From Synchiropus splendidus (taxonomy: Eukaryota > Chordata > Actinopteri > Syngnathiformes > Callionymidae), in the NCBI RefSeq assembly GCF_027744825.2, contig NC_071334.1, positions 7,758,437 through 7,822,436 of the forward strand: a DNA stretch of 64,000 nt, read 5' to 3'. Made by a program: the position numbers and the translations under genes. The notes under the pieces were generated by a model, which searched no databases, was not told where the DNA came from, and saw nothing but the letters and a program-made list of their open reading frames with translations. This document shows positions 12,151-24,371 of this stretch, one piece after another. Numbering within the stretch: the stretch's first letter is position 1; every line of letters begins with the position of its first letter.

Positions 12151-12214
12151 CGGAGTAAATATGAAATATAATTGTTCGCTCTGAGCCACCGTAGAAAAAC
12201 TGGCCCCGTCCTCT

Positions 12215-12224
12215 CCGCCATTTT
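12215..12224 (+). promoter_or_regulatory. YY1-like element upstream of gene C
   Basis: CCGCCATTTT, about 160 nt before the gene C start codon, in the same orientation and context as in genes A and G. It is followed by TCTTCTCTCAGAACACTGAAG, the start of the conserved leader. Confidence 0.5.
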
Positions 12225-12381
12225 CTTCTCTCAGAACACTGAAGACGCCTCGCGTTCTTTTGTCCTCCTCCGCTGGGTGGAGCGTTTGACAGCAACAGCG
12301 GCTGGTACCACCTGCCGACGATCATCTGCTGTCGAGCTTTCACGTCATATTCATCGGTTATAAAGGAAAACCGAGTTGGAG

Positions 12382-14928
12382 ATGGAGACCGAGAGAGCAG
12401 GTACACACGCCGTTCACCGGAGAATTTCTGTGGCAAATGAATCTGGATGGGAAATAAATCGCTTCAAGACAGTTTGGTTAAATGATTTTTTAATCATATA
12501 GTGTCGCCATTAACTTTTTTTACTGAGAGGTTGATGAAATTTAAAGAAAAACATCTTGGTGTAATTTTTATGTTCAAATAAATCAAAGCATCATTTGACA
12601 TTTCTGTGTCATTAAAATGTTTCATCAGCGCCACCTGGTGAATCTCACCCCAAGATAACACATAGGTACTATGACACCAGAGAGGGATTTGATGACAAAT
12701 ATGCATTTTATTCATTTGTATGCTAAATAATAAAATGTTTTCACACTTTTATTCAATCAACTATAGTGAGCTGCCCTGCCAAACACAGCTGATGAGAAAA
12801 CACTGAACATATTGACCTGCTTTAAGCAGCACACACACACATGGTTCTTACACAGTTCTTACAAATCAAAGCTGCATTCGTGTATCTGCTCCCAAACATT
12901 TAGTTTTGGCTGTTCGACTCTTGTTCTGCAGGTTAATCTATTTTTGACCAGATCACACATTCAAAGATGCAATGCAAATAACAACACAAACGTAACGTTT
13001 CGTCAGACTCGGCTGAAACAAAACAGGAGCATTCAATATCATGCTGCTGTCTGGGTGTTTACACCCAAAATGAGAATCGAGAGGAGCCGCCAAAGTTGAC
13101 AAACTTGATAAAGGGACCTATGGCGACTCCCATTGGCCAAAAGCGGAGGTAGACTCATTGTCAGATTAGCAGTGCATTATGGAACAATACTGATTTATAC
13201 CTATACGGATTCATATTACTCTAACTTCATGTATATACCTCCAGCTATAAATGAATATTGTTGAAATGAAGTAAACATTAAAGCATTTGTACATCAGAGA
13301 ACAAGTGCAACAGGTTTTGTCGTGGATTCATATGTTTCAGATCATGCTGTTGAATATCAGTTGTCTGCAGTGACTCAGAACATGTAGTTGTTTTTGTTGT
13401 TGGCAACCAATAGGACTTGAAAGGGGGGAAAAAAGCAATGCATTGTGGGCCTATATGTCAACTGGAACGTTTGTTGTCAACACAGTCGCCTACTCTCTGA
13501 TTTGTATGTTAAACTTTGTTCATGGTGGAAACGTGTTGTGTTATAGTGTCACACTCACTGCCCACGCCCACTTCTTATGCAAATAACCACATTGACAAAT
13601 ATTTTGTTCCCAAAAGAAACACTGTTGTGTCCTCCTCTGCTCCAATAGCTATTTAAAAGCCCCTGAACACCAGGATTGGCACAAATTCTTAAATTGTCAT
13701 GAACTCATTGATGATTATTCCATCGATACGTACTCTTCAGTATGAGAAAATAATGTAGTCAAATATTATTATTTAGAAATATTGATTCTAGATGATGTAT
13801 TTCATCATGTGCTTTAATTCACTTCGAACAGGAGCAGGTGGGGATGACTCTTTTGGAACAGAACCAGCCAGGATCTTGGATACACTTCTCCATCCTGACC
13901 AGCAGAGGTCACCATCTTCTGGCACTGGTGATAGTGACGACTGGAGAGAAACCAGTAACTGTCAGTCAGATTCCAACTCTGTTGAGAATCCAAATGTTCA
14001 CGTCAAAGAGGAGACAGATGATGCTGATGACAAATCACTGATCTGCTCTAGATGTGGGAAGAAATGCTTGTCAAAGTCTGGACTGACTCAACATATGAAA
14101 TCCTGTGGCCGCGGACCTTTGACGTGTTTGCTTTGTGGGAACCATTTTGATAAGCGACAGAAACTGAGGTACCACATGGGTATTCACGCTGGAGAAAAAC
14201 CTTTCATCTGCTCCCAGTGTGGAAAGGATTTTTCACGGAAAAGTCACCTGAATAGTCACATGAGAATTCATTCTGGAGAAAAACCGTTCTTCTGCACAAA
14301 ATGTGGAAAATGTTTTTCACAGAACGCTATGTTGAGGAGGCATATGAGCATTCACTCTGGAGATAAACCTTTCATCTGCTCCCAGTGTGGAAAGTGTTTC
14401 TCACAGAGCGGTATGTTGAGGAGGCATGTGAGCACTCACTCTGGAGACAAATACTTTGTCTGCTCCCAGTGTGGTACATGTTTTTCCCAGAAGGTTCATC
14501 TGAATAGTCACATGAGAATTCACTCTGGAGAAAAACCTTTCATCTGCTCTGAGTGTGGAAAGTGTTTTTCACTTAAGTGCAATCTGATTAGGCATATGAG
14601 AGTTCACACTGGAGAAAAACCCTTTATCTGCTCTGAGTGTGGAAGACGTTTTTCAGAGAAAGGCACATTAGAGAAGCACATGAGAGTTCACACTGGTGAA
14701 AAACCTTTCAACTGCTCCCTGTGTGGAAAATGCTTCTCGGAGAAAGGCACCCTGAAGGGTCACATGAGAGTTCACTCTGGAGAAAAACCTTTCAACTGCT
14801 CCCTGTGTGGAAAATGTTTTTCAGAGAAAAGCACCCTAAAAAATCACATCAGGGTTCACACTGGAGAAGCGAAGTGTCTTAAAGAGGTGGGAAAACTCTC
14901 AGACAAGACAGAGGGACTTCTAAAATGA
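12382..14928 (+). CDS. C2H2 zinc-finger protein C
   Basis: Proposed join: exon 1 at 12382-12400 (METERA) and exon 3 at 13832-14928 (acceptor CGAACAG); 371 aa. The in-frame ATG codons at 13792 upstream of the acceptor are intronic read-through and were not used. N-terminus GAGGDDSFGTEP, then a shortened acidic part (the SDTDD motif is reduced to GDSDDW), then VKEETDDADD. One C2HC-type finger and nine canonical fingers follow, with contact residues KQKY, RSHS, QAMR, QGMR, QVHS, LCNR, EGTK, EGTG, ESTN, and a non-finger tail of about 25 residues. Fingers 4/5 and 9/10 look like recent internal duplicates. The 3' end of the intron resembles that of gene G, marking C and G as close paralogues. No exon 2 is visible. 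Confidence 0.85.
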
Positions 14929-16090
14929 TATCAGGAGTCCAAGCAAGTTATTATCTTCATCTTTATGCTTAGGGAAAAATATTATGAGAAGCAGTGCCCT
15001 GAATGTCCAAGTACAACTTTTGAACACATGTTAAATCAAAGCTGTATACTTAATTTCAGTCGATACATTTATAGTATCACAGCTGCTTTAATTCGTGAGT
15101 ATTAGATGTGGGGGGAAAAATGATTGCAATATATTGCGCACTCTCTCTCTCAATACATAATGGACACACTTAGAGCAAATATCAATATTTCACACACACA
15201 GTGGATTAGCCAGCATTTTTAGTTGTTTAAATTCAAAATCTGTATTTCCTGTTCACAAACGTATCCTACTACACCTGTTTTCCCTGAATCGTCTTTGCCC
15301 ACAGTCAATCTCCATCTTGACATACATTGCCTGATGAACGTGATTTATCCCCATGGTGCCCATATATCGTGGAATGAAATTAATATTTAGGGCACCGCTG
15401 CTGGCAGTTAGGAGGAATCACTCCAGAGTGATTTGGAGACAGAGGCAGTCAGTTAAAACAGGGCGCTAAATGCACCAGAGGCACCGGACGTGGTGTTTTT
15501 GTGATCTTGTTTGAAAGTAAAATGAGTCATTCACCATAGCTAAGTTTATTATATGTCAAACAATATATTGCTTTTTCCTCCATCTCAGCAGAGGTGCTGC
15601 ACTGTGGTGGCCTCCATCAGTGAGGTGACTGAGAAGGTGCGGGGCATCAAAAGGGTCCTGACGGACATCAGTGGAACACTAAAGCAACATGTGCAGCAGA
15701 TTTTTTTTTCTCCAAATAAACATTTATATTATGTGTTGTGAACTGTGCTGTCCAATTATTTAACTCAGATGAATCACTTACTCACATTTTCCTTTATTTC
15801 TTCTGCTATCTGCTGTTCCGCAAGATCTTGTGTGTAAGGCAGGGTCGAGGTGTGAAAAGTCTCACACCAAGTTTGTTTTTCAACAGGCATTGACAAACCG
15901 AAGGTCCAGAAAGTGCTTTTGATGGTTTGAGGAAGTACAGCACACTGAGCTGGTCCAATTGGGTACTTCGACAAATAATGCCACGCTGAACATAGTCATT
16001 ACAGATCTGTGCCACAAAACGAGACTTAGAAACAATGAAGAATGAGGAGTGCTATTTTATCAAACGTCACTACAATGTCTCTCCAGTCGT
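14929..16090. other. Gene C 3' flank with dispersed repeat and an exon-like patch
   Basis: 15306-15432 is a repeat whose second copy is at 19381-19507 after gene D (shared CATCTTGACATACATTGCCT). At 15592-15700, after the acceptor-like CCATCTCAG, an open frame with a helical, coding-like composition appears (ISEVTEKVRGIKRVL); I do not recognise it. 15780-16020 holds open frames on minus of unknown origin. Confidence 0.4.
15306..15432 (+). repeat. Dispersed repeat after genes C and D (copy 1)
   Basis: Aligns over about 125 nt with 19381-19507, with roughly one difference in ten bases. Both lie 400-700 nt after a zinc-finger stop codon, so they support duplication of whole gene units including the 3' flank. 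Confidence 0.65.
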
Positions 16091-16094
16091 AACA

Positions 16095-16300
16095 CACAAC
16101 ATCAATTTCCTCCATGCAGAACGTCTCCCCGTGCAACTGTCTTCCCCGCCACTAGTGGCCGCTGTTCCCAGTAATCCTTCTCATGCTTACCTCTGACCCC
16201 AGTGGAGGAAAAATAACTGCTGCTACTTCCGTTCTACGTGCTGCCAGCTTTAAACTCTATAACTGATGTTCGGACTCAGAGTGTTTCATTTTTAAAGGTA
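16095..16300 (+). repeat. Shared upstream block of genes B, D, E, F (copy D)
   Basis: Contains CACTAGTGGCCGCTGTTCCC and the conserved sequence on to CTTTAAACTC, ending about 260 nt before the gene D start codon. Confidence 0.7.
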
Positions 16301-16561
16301 GCGTTATGAAGAAGGATTATCCCTTTACCATATATACCATTTGTTTTGGAATATATGTGTTATTTCCCCCGAGATCAGTCGAAGTGTTCTGCCAGAACAC
16401 TGAAGCAGCGTCGTGTTCTTTTGTTCATCTCTGAAGGATGAAGATGTGCAGAGTTTGAAAGGTTCCTTCAAGCAACGGCTGATATCTGTATCTGCTGCTG
16501 CATTACGTCAAATTCATCGGTTAGAAACGAGAGGCGGAACCAAAGAGAATCGTGCTGGATG

Positions 16562-18726
16562 ATGGAGACCGAGACAGCAGGTACACGTACACACACACAC
16601 ACTACTCAACACATTCTCACTTGCAGCCACGTAGCGACTATTTCTATTTTTGCCTCCAGATATTGCGCAGAAGTCATTCTTCTCCTAACTCCAACCTCCT
16701 CTCTCTGGTGACACAGGCCGTGTATTTTCCAAATTGACCAGAAATATTCTATTGAGCTATTGGAGTGATTTACAAAGTCGAACAACATTTTATGCAAATG
16801 TATCAAACGTTTGTCCAAACGGACGCCATAGTATCAACTACTGAGACACCAGACATGTAATGTACTGTATGTTAATAGAACATAAATACAGTGAAATACA
16901 GTTGAACGAAATTAAACAAAAAATCCTACTCGAATAGAAGACTAAACCATGGAGATTGTGGACTCTGACCTCTCCATTGAATGTTCACAGGACAGGGAAG
17001 CAGCAGAGACCAGACACAGATTAGTGTTGGCATCTTCGAAGAAGAAACAAAAGGGAGGGACATCGGGGGATATGTACAGTCAGGTATGAATATTGTTCAG
17101 GATTTGCTCTCATTTCCACCACAGTGTGGCATAGTTCAAATGCAAGACTGCTGACAAAGCAGAAAAAAAGAAAACTTCAAGTCTAAATCAAGTCTAAATG
17201 CCAATAGTGTTTCAAGAATAGGTGAGAATTGGCGCATTCAAGATTCAGGTTTGTGTTTGTCACCAAAGCTTGGAATCATTTTGGCCGTTTTCATTTTATT
17301 TGGTAAAAGTACCTATTGTTCAGTTCAGGATCTGTTTCATAATTAATAACTTCTCATTTGTTTGTTCAACAATGGTGAGATTTATGCCAACATTAACAAC
17401 GTACACAAAGCACAGAAACAACACAACAATGGAGAAACAAAGATACCAGAAAGATAAATAGCAACAAAATACAATAGGTTAAAAAATATCCCTCAAAAAT
17501 ACCATAGTACTGTACAGAGGACCAAAATGCTTGTAGCCAATCAACAGGTGAACAGTAAAATGTATGTGTGAAATGATATGTTTTCATTTGTGCATGTCTC
17601 ACCTGAGTAAAAGATGCAGGTCCATGGTAAATGGAAATATTGATTCTCAATGGCCTCTCTAATCATGTCCTCTCATTTATTTGAGACAGAAGCAGATGGA
17701 GATAACTTTGGTGGAACAGAACCAGATGACTGCCTGGATGCACCACTCCTCCCTGACCACTTGCCACTGTCTTCTGACTCTGACACTGATGACAGCGCAG
17801 ACTGGGGAGAAACCAGTGACAGTCGGTCACATTCCAACTCTGTTGAGAATCCCAGAGTTCATGTGAAAGAGGAGACAGATGATGCTGATCACGAGTCACT
17901 GACCTGCTCTGGATGTGGGAAGAAATGCCTGTCAGAGATTGAACTGACTAGACACAGGAAATCCTGCCATGGACCTTTAACTTGTTCCCTTCATGTGAAT
18001 GGTTGTGGGACGCAAAAAGAACCGTGGAACCATGTGGGAATTCACAGTGCAAAAACAAGTTTCACCTGCTCCCAGTGTGGAAAGTGTTTTTCTCAAAAAC
18101 GTTACCTGAAAAGGCATATGAAAATTCACACAGGAGAAAGAGCTTTTGTTTGCTCTCATTGTAGCAGATGTTTTAGATTCAAAAATGGCCTAATTGACCA
18201 TATGAGGCAGCACACTGGGGAAAAACCTTTCATCTGTTCCCAGTGTGGAAAATGTTTTTCTCTGAAGGGCAACTTGACAGTTCACAAGAGAATTCACAGT
18301 GGAGAAAAGCCTTTCGTCTGCTCCCACTGTGGAAAATGTTTTACGAACAAAAGTGACGTGAAGAAGCACATGAGAATACACACTGGAGAAAAACCTTTTA
18401 ACTGCGGTCAGTGTGGGAAATGCTTTTCCGATAGCAGCAACCTGAGGGATCACATGAAAATTCACAGTGGAGAAAAGTCCTTCGTCTGCTCCCAGTGTGG
18501 GAAATGCTTTACTCAGGGAGGCGGCCTGATGCGGCACCTGAGAAGTCACACTGGTGAGAAACCTTTCATCTGCTCCCAGTGTGGAAGGGGGTTTTCACGG
18601 AAAAGTCACTTGAATAGTCACATGAGAATTCATTCGAGAGAAAAAATGTTCTCCTGCACAAAATGTGGAAAATGTTTTTCACAGAACGTTATGTTGAGGA
18701 GGCATATGAGAATTCACTCTGGATAA
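16562..18726 (+). CDS. C2H2 zinc-finger protein D
   Basis: Proposed join: exon 1 at 16562-16580 (METETA; an in-frame ATG three bases earlier could give MMETETA), exon 2 at 16991-17083 (93 nt), exon 3 at 17690-18726; 382 aa, all phase 1. Acidic N-terminus SDTDDSADWGET and VKEETDDADH. The first finger is C2HC-type and the second is degenerate (its second Cys is lost). Eight canonical fingers have contact residues QRYR, FNGD, LGNV, NSDK, DSND, QGGR, RSHS, QVMR. The last two match gene C rather than sister gene E, so D looks like a recombinant. The frame ends at GGATAA where paralogues read GGAGAA (Glu codon), and decayed fingers continue after the stop. Confidence 0.82.
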
Positions 18727-18885
18727 AAACCTTTCATCTGCTCAGTGTGGAAATGTTTTCCACTAGAGTGTAATCTGATTCGGCATATGAGATTTCACAT
18801 TAGAGAAAAACCTTTTATCTGCTCCCTCTATGGAAAATGCTTCTCGGAGAAAGGCACCTTAAAGGGTCACAACTACTCATTGTAG
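18727..18885 (+). pseudogene. Decayed fingers after the gene D stop
   Basis: Sequence after the stop codon still resembles zinc fingers of gene C (AATCTGATTCGGCATATGAG; CTTCTCGGAGAAAGGCACC) but carries small deletions and further stops. It shows that gene D once encoded a longer array. Confidence 0.7.
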
Positions 18886-19380
18886 CGCTTTCAAGCAAAT
18901 ATTTGTGGTCTAAATCTTTTTGAAACTATATTATATGATGATATATTTATTCGATGTGTTTTAAATTCACATTGTTTTTTATGTTTATTCGCCTAATCTT
19001 TTTGCCATTCTATCGCACTTATCTATTGCATTTTTCCACTTCCACAGTCAAATCGCACATACTCAGACCAGCTTCACATCAAAATAAAATTGTAAATTCC
19101 AAAAAATGTCATTTCAAAGCTGTAACAAGTAAAAATTATAAACATGAGAGTTGAAATGTCCCTTCCAATTTCTCGAGCACACCATGAGTTTCCACTGTTG
19201 CACAGATACAACGCAGGCAAAGCGGGCGGGACTAAGATGACCAAAAAAGACAGTCGCTGGACATTTGCCTTCACTCGTGAAACACAACGGTCAAAGTTAT
19301 ATTTTGTATTTGATAGATATATAGCCAGCATTTTTACAACTATGTCTGTTCGCTCGGAATCTAATGTTTGCCCATAGTCA

Positions 19381-19507
19381 CTCTCCATCTTGACATACAT
19401 TGCCTGACGAACGTGATTTATCCTCATGATGCCCATATACATCATGGAATGAAATGAATATTTAGGGCACCGCTGCTAACAGTAAGGCGGAATCACTCCT
19501 GAGTGAT
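19381..19507 (+). repeat. Dispersed repeat after genes C and D (copy 2)
   Basis: Partner of 15306-15432. It ends where the Ty3/gypsy remnant region begins. Confidence 0.65.
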
Positions 19508-19564
19508 GAGAATTCACAGTTGGCATCAGAACATCAGCCGGCACCCGAGCTTCCCATCCATGCA

Positions 19565-21700
19565 TCAAATAAAAAGGTGTAAAACGTCTACTGGCATGTT
19601 TGGAAGTGTTGTAGCAACTCTCTTAGTAGTTGGATTTGGCGAAGTGTACAGATTAACAAACTTTGTGAAATAGTCTTCAACTACTAAGATGTATCTGTTT
19701 CCCTGTGGAGACACTGGCAACTCAATATCTGCTACAACCCTCTGTAATGGACGCTCAGTCTCAAGGCCCTCCATATGGGAGCTTTTTGTTAGGGGACAGG
19801 AGACCTGCGGGTCTGACAGGCTCTGCACTGTTCACACCAACGTCTCATATCTTGGAACATGAAAGGAGCCTTTTCCTACACACGGTCGACTGAGAAGTGA
19901 GCTGCAGCTGGCCCATGTACCTGCTGTAGGAGCTCAGGAACCATGGCAGACGGAACCACCACCTGCACCTGTTTCTCAGCCGTAGATGAAGACAATGTGG
20001 ACCTACACAACAGACCATCAATCACAGACAAGCAATTAAACCCATCCCAAAACTTTTTTAGACCAGCTGAGGCTGAGATTTAAGCTCTTTCACACAGTGG
20101 GCTCTATCTTCAGACAAAGCTCTTTTGGCCCAGAGGTCTGATGTGAACACAAGCGAGTCGGGTTTTTGCTACGAACTTGATCCCAGCTGGAGAGGTGCAC
20201 TTTGTCTCTGGCAACTCTCAGCGGAGGGTGAGCTTCTCGCCTATGAGGACTCAGGGCTAGATGACAAACATGGTAAATGCCGGGCAGTAACTGTTGCCGT
20301 GATGTGGCTGCAGGACAGCTGTCTGCATGAGCAGAACGGCGAGGAGGAAAGACACCCCTTAAGTGGCGCCTTGGTAGTCATGTAATACCCTGTTGCAACC
20401 ACCCCACCACTGTGCTCACATCCACATCTTGCCTCTGGGCAGACCATAGCTGTGAATCACTGCTGCAAAGTGGGTGAAACATTTGTCAACTAACAGACAC
20501 CCCATCTGACAGAGAGGGGATATCAACAGTACCGACTATGTGCTTACTAGTAGGAGAGTCCCCATGATGAGACGATTTCTGGAGCAACTGGAAGACATTA
20601 CATTGCATCTGCATGAGCATGACGTGAACCCTCTTGATGAACAATGGTCCAGTTGTATGGGTCCAGCTCCAGAATCCACCCGCCCCTCCTGTATGTTGGG
20701 TCAGTGTCAAGTGTCAGTGCCGGGGCCCCAACATGGTCTGTTACAATTGTGAATGGAGATAGAGCCGCGTTTTGAGTGCCTGACTAGCATAGGCGACACG
20801 TTCCATGCCATCTTGTGCCAGCACAGCCCCCACTGAGTCTTTGGAAGCATCAGTGCAGATCTTAAATGGAAGGGAAAGGTTCGGCGAAGTTACCACAGGT
20901 GAAGACGTGAGGACGTGTTTAAGGTAGATGAAAGTACCTTCACAGTGTGCCGTCCATTCAAATGCCACATTTTTCCCAGCCAGGTGGTTCACAAAGCGCC
21001 GATAGTAGAGGCAGAGGCCCACACTTTGGAAGGAGTGCTAGGAGTTGCCTGTTTCTCACCTTCTCTCGTGGATCAGGCTCAAGGCTATGTTGAGAAACAA
21101 CATGTCCCAAAAACACAACATGATCCCTGTGGCAAAGTGACATTTGTTTGAATTAACCTTCAGACCTTCAGATTGGATTCGGTTCAAAACTTCCCCTAAA
21201 TGAAGGGCGTGATCTTTGAATGTTGGACTATAGATATAGATATGTTGTCTAAGTAAACAAGACAAATCTGCCCGGGCTGGCCCCACAGGACAAGCTCCAT
21301 CATACGAGCTTTTGTCAGAGCCATCGTCATTGCTCATCACTGATAAAGTCCCCAGCCAGTGTTAAAGGCAGTTTTCTCTCGGGCCTCCTCAGCCCTCTCC
21401 ACCTGCCACTAACCATTTGAAAGGTCTGAGGTACTAAACCTGCCAAGGTGTCGAGGCTGTCATCAACTGGTGGAAGTGAGTCTTTCACTGCAACAGCCTT
21501 CAAATGACAATCCAGCATCTTCATTTGCCATCTTTTTTTTAAAAACAAGGACCACCAGTGAGGCCCAGGGGCTGCAGCTGTCTTCCATTAGCATGTCAGC
21601 TAATAACCCTGCTACCTGATGCTCAGTCTCTGCCCTTTTCTCAGGGGATGCTCTGTAAGCAAGCTGTTTAATTGGAGGGCGAATCTCCGTCCAAATACGA
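19565..21700 (-). mobile_element. Ty3/gypsy-type retrotransposon pol remnant
   Basis: On minus, broken frames carry, from right to left, part of a reverse transcriptase (about 21340-21056, with FKDHALHLGEVLNRI), the RT/RNase H connection and RNase H (21022-20741, with YYRRFVNHLA and KICTDASKDSVGAVLAQ), and integrase core (19828-19565, with NRYILVVEDYFTKFVNLY). Frameshifts and stops separate the pieces, and no LTR pair was found. It lies between the gene D 3' flank and the gene E upstream block, so it probably inserted after or during the D/E duplication. Confidence 0.75.
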
Positions 21701-21899
21701 TGTTTAAGAAGGTGATAACTACCTGTTTTCGTATTTGTATTAGTGCTAAAACCATCTCAACATTTTTGCAATAACTGTGACAGTTTGCGTCTTTGTTCAT
21801 AAGTAAAAGGAGACTCATTCAGATTCACATGTAGTTCAGACCTGGACTCTTCTCCTGCCTGGGCCTGACATGAAAACTCGACAGCTGATACAATTGCCC

Positions 21900-22110
21900 C
21901 CTCTGCTGGGGTATGTGTCCGCGTGCAACTGTCGGTGTGACTCTACAATCTTCCCCGCCACTAGTGGCCGCTGTTCCCAGTAATCCTTCTCTGACTTGCC
22001 TCTGACCCCTGCGGAGAAAAATACTACTACTTCCGTTCTACGCGCCGCCAGCTTTAAACTCAAAAATTGATGATCGAACTGAGAGTCTTGTTTAAAGGCA
22101 GCGTTGTGAA
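21900..22110 (+). repeat. Shared upstream block of genes B, D, E, F (copy E)
   Basis: Contains CACTAGTGGCCGCTGTTCCC and is closest to copy D, in line with the overall D/E similarity. Confidence 0.7.
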
Positions 22111-22375
22111 GAAGGATCTTACCTTAACCCTATATACCATTTGTTCTGGAATAGAACTGTTATTTTTCTCCGAGTTTAGTCGAAGTGTTCTGCCAGAACA
22201 CTGAAGCAGCGTCGTGTTCTTTTGTTCTTCTCTGGTGGCTGAAGATGTCCACAGTTGGAAAGATTCCTTCAAGCATCGGCTGATATCTGCTTCCGACCAT
22301 CATCTGCTGCCGAGTTTTCACGACAAATTCATCGGTTATAAACGAGGGATGGGACGAACGAGAATCCTGCTGGAG

Positions 22376-22394
22376 ATGGAGACCGAGACAGCAG

Positions 22395-22474
<80 letters not shown>

Positions 22475-24371
22475 CTCAACGCATTCTCACTCACAGTTAA
22501 CCACGTAGCGACTATTTCTGATTTTGCCTCCAGATATTGCTCCAACCTCCTCTCTCTGGTGACACAGGCCGTGTATTTTCCAAATCTACCAGAATTTAAC
22601 TATTTGAACTATTGGAATGATTGACAAAGTCGAACAACATTTGATGCACCTTTCGTCCAAACCGACACATAGCGTCAACTACTGTACACGCCAGTGGGGA
22701 ATGTGGGCTCTGACCTCTCCATTGAATGTTCACAGGACAGGGAATCAGCAGAGTCCAGAAGCAGAATAATGATGGAACCATCAAAGAAGAAACAAAAGAG
22801 AGGGACATCGCGAGATGTGTACATGTTAAGTCAGGTATGAATATTGTTCAGGATCTGCTCTCATTTCCAGTGTGGTATAGTTCAAATACAAAACTGCTGA
22901 CAAAGCAGAAAAACGCTGGGAAAAGCAAACTATTCTGTTTAGTCCAACTCGATCCTGAGTCATGTGACCGTGGTACTCTGAAAATCACAGTGCTCCTCAC
23001 TTCTCTGAAATGTAAACAGTTTATCGACTCTTGTTGATAATTCTGGAGCCACTTTATCTGTTCTCCATGTTGAACCTCCATTAAAGCGAGGTTTCATTTA
23101 GAAAGAAAATAATTTACTTTCTGTGACAAAAACACTTGTACTGATGCTGACTCAGTAAGTCATAGATTTCTATATAGTGATCAAGTCTAAATGCCAATAG
23201 CTTTTCAGGAATAGTTGAGAATTGTTGCAGTCAAGATTCAGGTTTGTGGTTGCCGATCAACAGGTGAACAGTAAAATGTATATGTGAAATGATATGTTTT
23301 CAATATGTGCATGTCTCACCTGAGTAAAAGATGCAGGTCCATGGTAAATGGAAATATTGATTCTCAATGGCTTCTCTAATCATGTCCTCTCATTTACTTG
23401 AGGAAGAAGCAGATGGAGATAATTTTGGTGGAACAGAACCAGCTGACTGCCTGGATGCACCACTCCTCCCTGACCACTTGAGGTCACTGTCTTCTGACTC
23501 TGACACTGATGACAGCGCAGACTGGGGAGAAACCAGTGACAGTCAGTCACATTCCAACTCTGTTGAGAATCCCAGAGTTCATGTGAAAGAGGAGACAGAT
23601 GATGCTGATCACGAGTCACTGACCTGCTCTGGATGGGGGAAGAAATGCCTGTCAGAGATTGAACTGACTAGACATAGGAAATCCTGCCATGGACCTTTAA
23701 CTTGTTCCCTTCGTGGGAAAGGTCGTGGGACACGAAAAAAACTGTGGACTCGTATGAGTGCAAAAAAACCTTTCACCTGCTCCCAGTGTGGAAGATGTTT
23801 TTCACAAAAAGGTAACCTGAAAAGGCATATGAGAATTCACACTAGAGAAAGATGTTTTGTTTGCTCTCACTGTAGCAGTTGTTTTGAATTTAAAAATGGC
23901 CTAATTGACCACCTGAAGCAGCACTATGGGGAAAAACCTTTCATCTGTTCCGAGTGTGGAATATGTTTTTCTCAGGAGGGCAACTTGAAAATTCACAAGA
24001 AAATTCACACTGGAGAAAAGCCTTATGTCTGCTCCCACTGTGGAAAATGCTTTACGCATAAAAGTGATATGAAGAAGCACATGAGAATACACACTGGAGA
24101 AAAACCTTTTAACTGCTGTCAGTGTGGGAAATGCTTTTCCAGGCTCGACAACCTAAGGAATCACATGAAAATTCACAGTGGAGAAAAATCCGTCATCTGC
24201 TCCCATTGTGGGAAATGCTTTACTCTGAGAAGTGGCATGACGCGTCACCTGAGAATTCATACGGGTGAGAAACCTTTCATCTGCTCCCAGTGTGGAAAGT
24301 GTTATGCCAAAGCAGCCTCCCTGAAGAAGCACATCTTAATTCACACTAGGGAAGAGACGCTCTCAGTTTGA
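22376..24371 (+). CDS. C2H2 zinc-finger protein E
   Basis: Proposed join: exon 1 at 22376-22394 (METETA), exon 2 at 22736-22834 (99 nt), exon 3 at 23407-24371; 360 aa, phase 1. The exon 1 donor reads CAG|GCACAC, a GC donor instead of GT, where the CA microsatellite abuts. The exon 3 acceptor is GGAAG. Acidic N-terminus SDTDDSADWGET and VKEETDDADH. The C2HC-type finger is broken (Cys to Trp) and finger 2 is degenerate. Seven canonical fingers have contact residues QGNR, FNGD, QGNI, HSDK, RDNN, LSGR, KASK. It is the closest paralogue of gene D, whose intron 2 is nearly identical. The array ends at REETLSV. A TATAAA lies at 22337, 39 nt before the start codon. Confidence 0.8.
22395..22472 (+). 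repeat. (CA)n at exon 1 donor of gene E
   Basis: A CA run of about 78 nt starts at the exon/intron boundary itself and includes the GC of the donor. Confidence 0.9.

Noticed and set aside
13792..13831. In-frame ATG codons upstream of gene C exon 3 as the true start
   Set aside because: They precede a clear acceptor (CGAACAG), and the shared exon 1 fits in phase as in the paralogues.
22395..22472. Long open frames of alternating Thr/His or Val/Cys over CA/TG repeats (also at 3474, 6007 and 26453)
   Set aside because: They come from dinucleotide repeats and are not genes.
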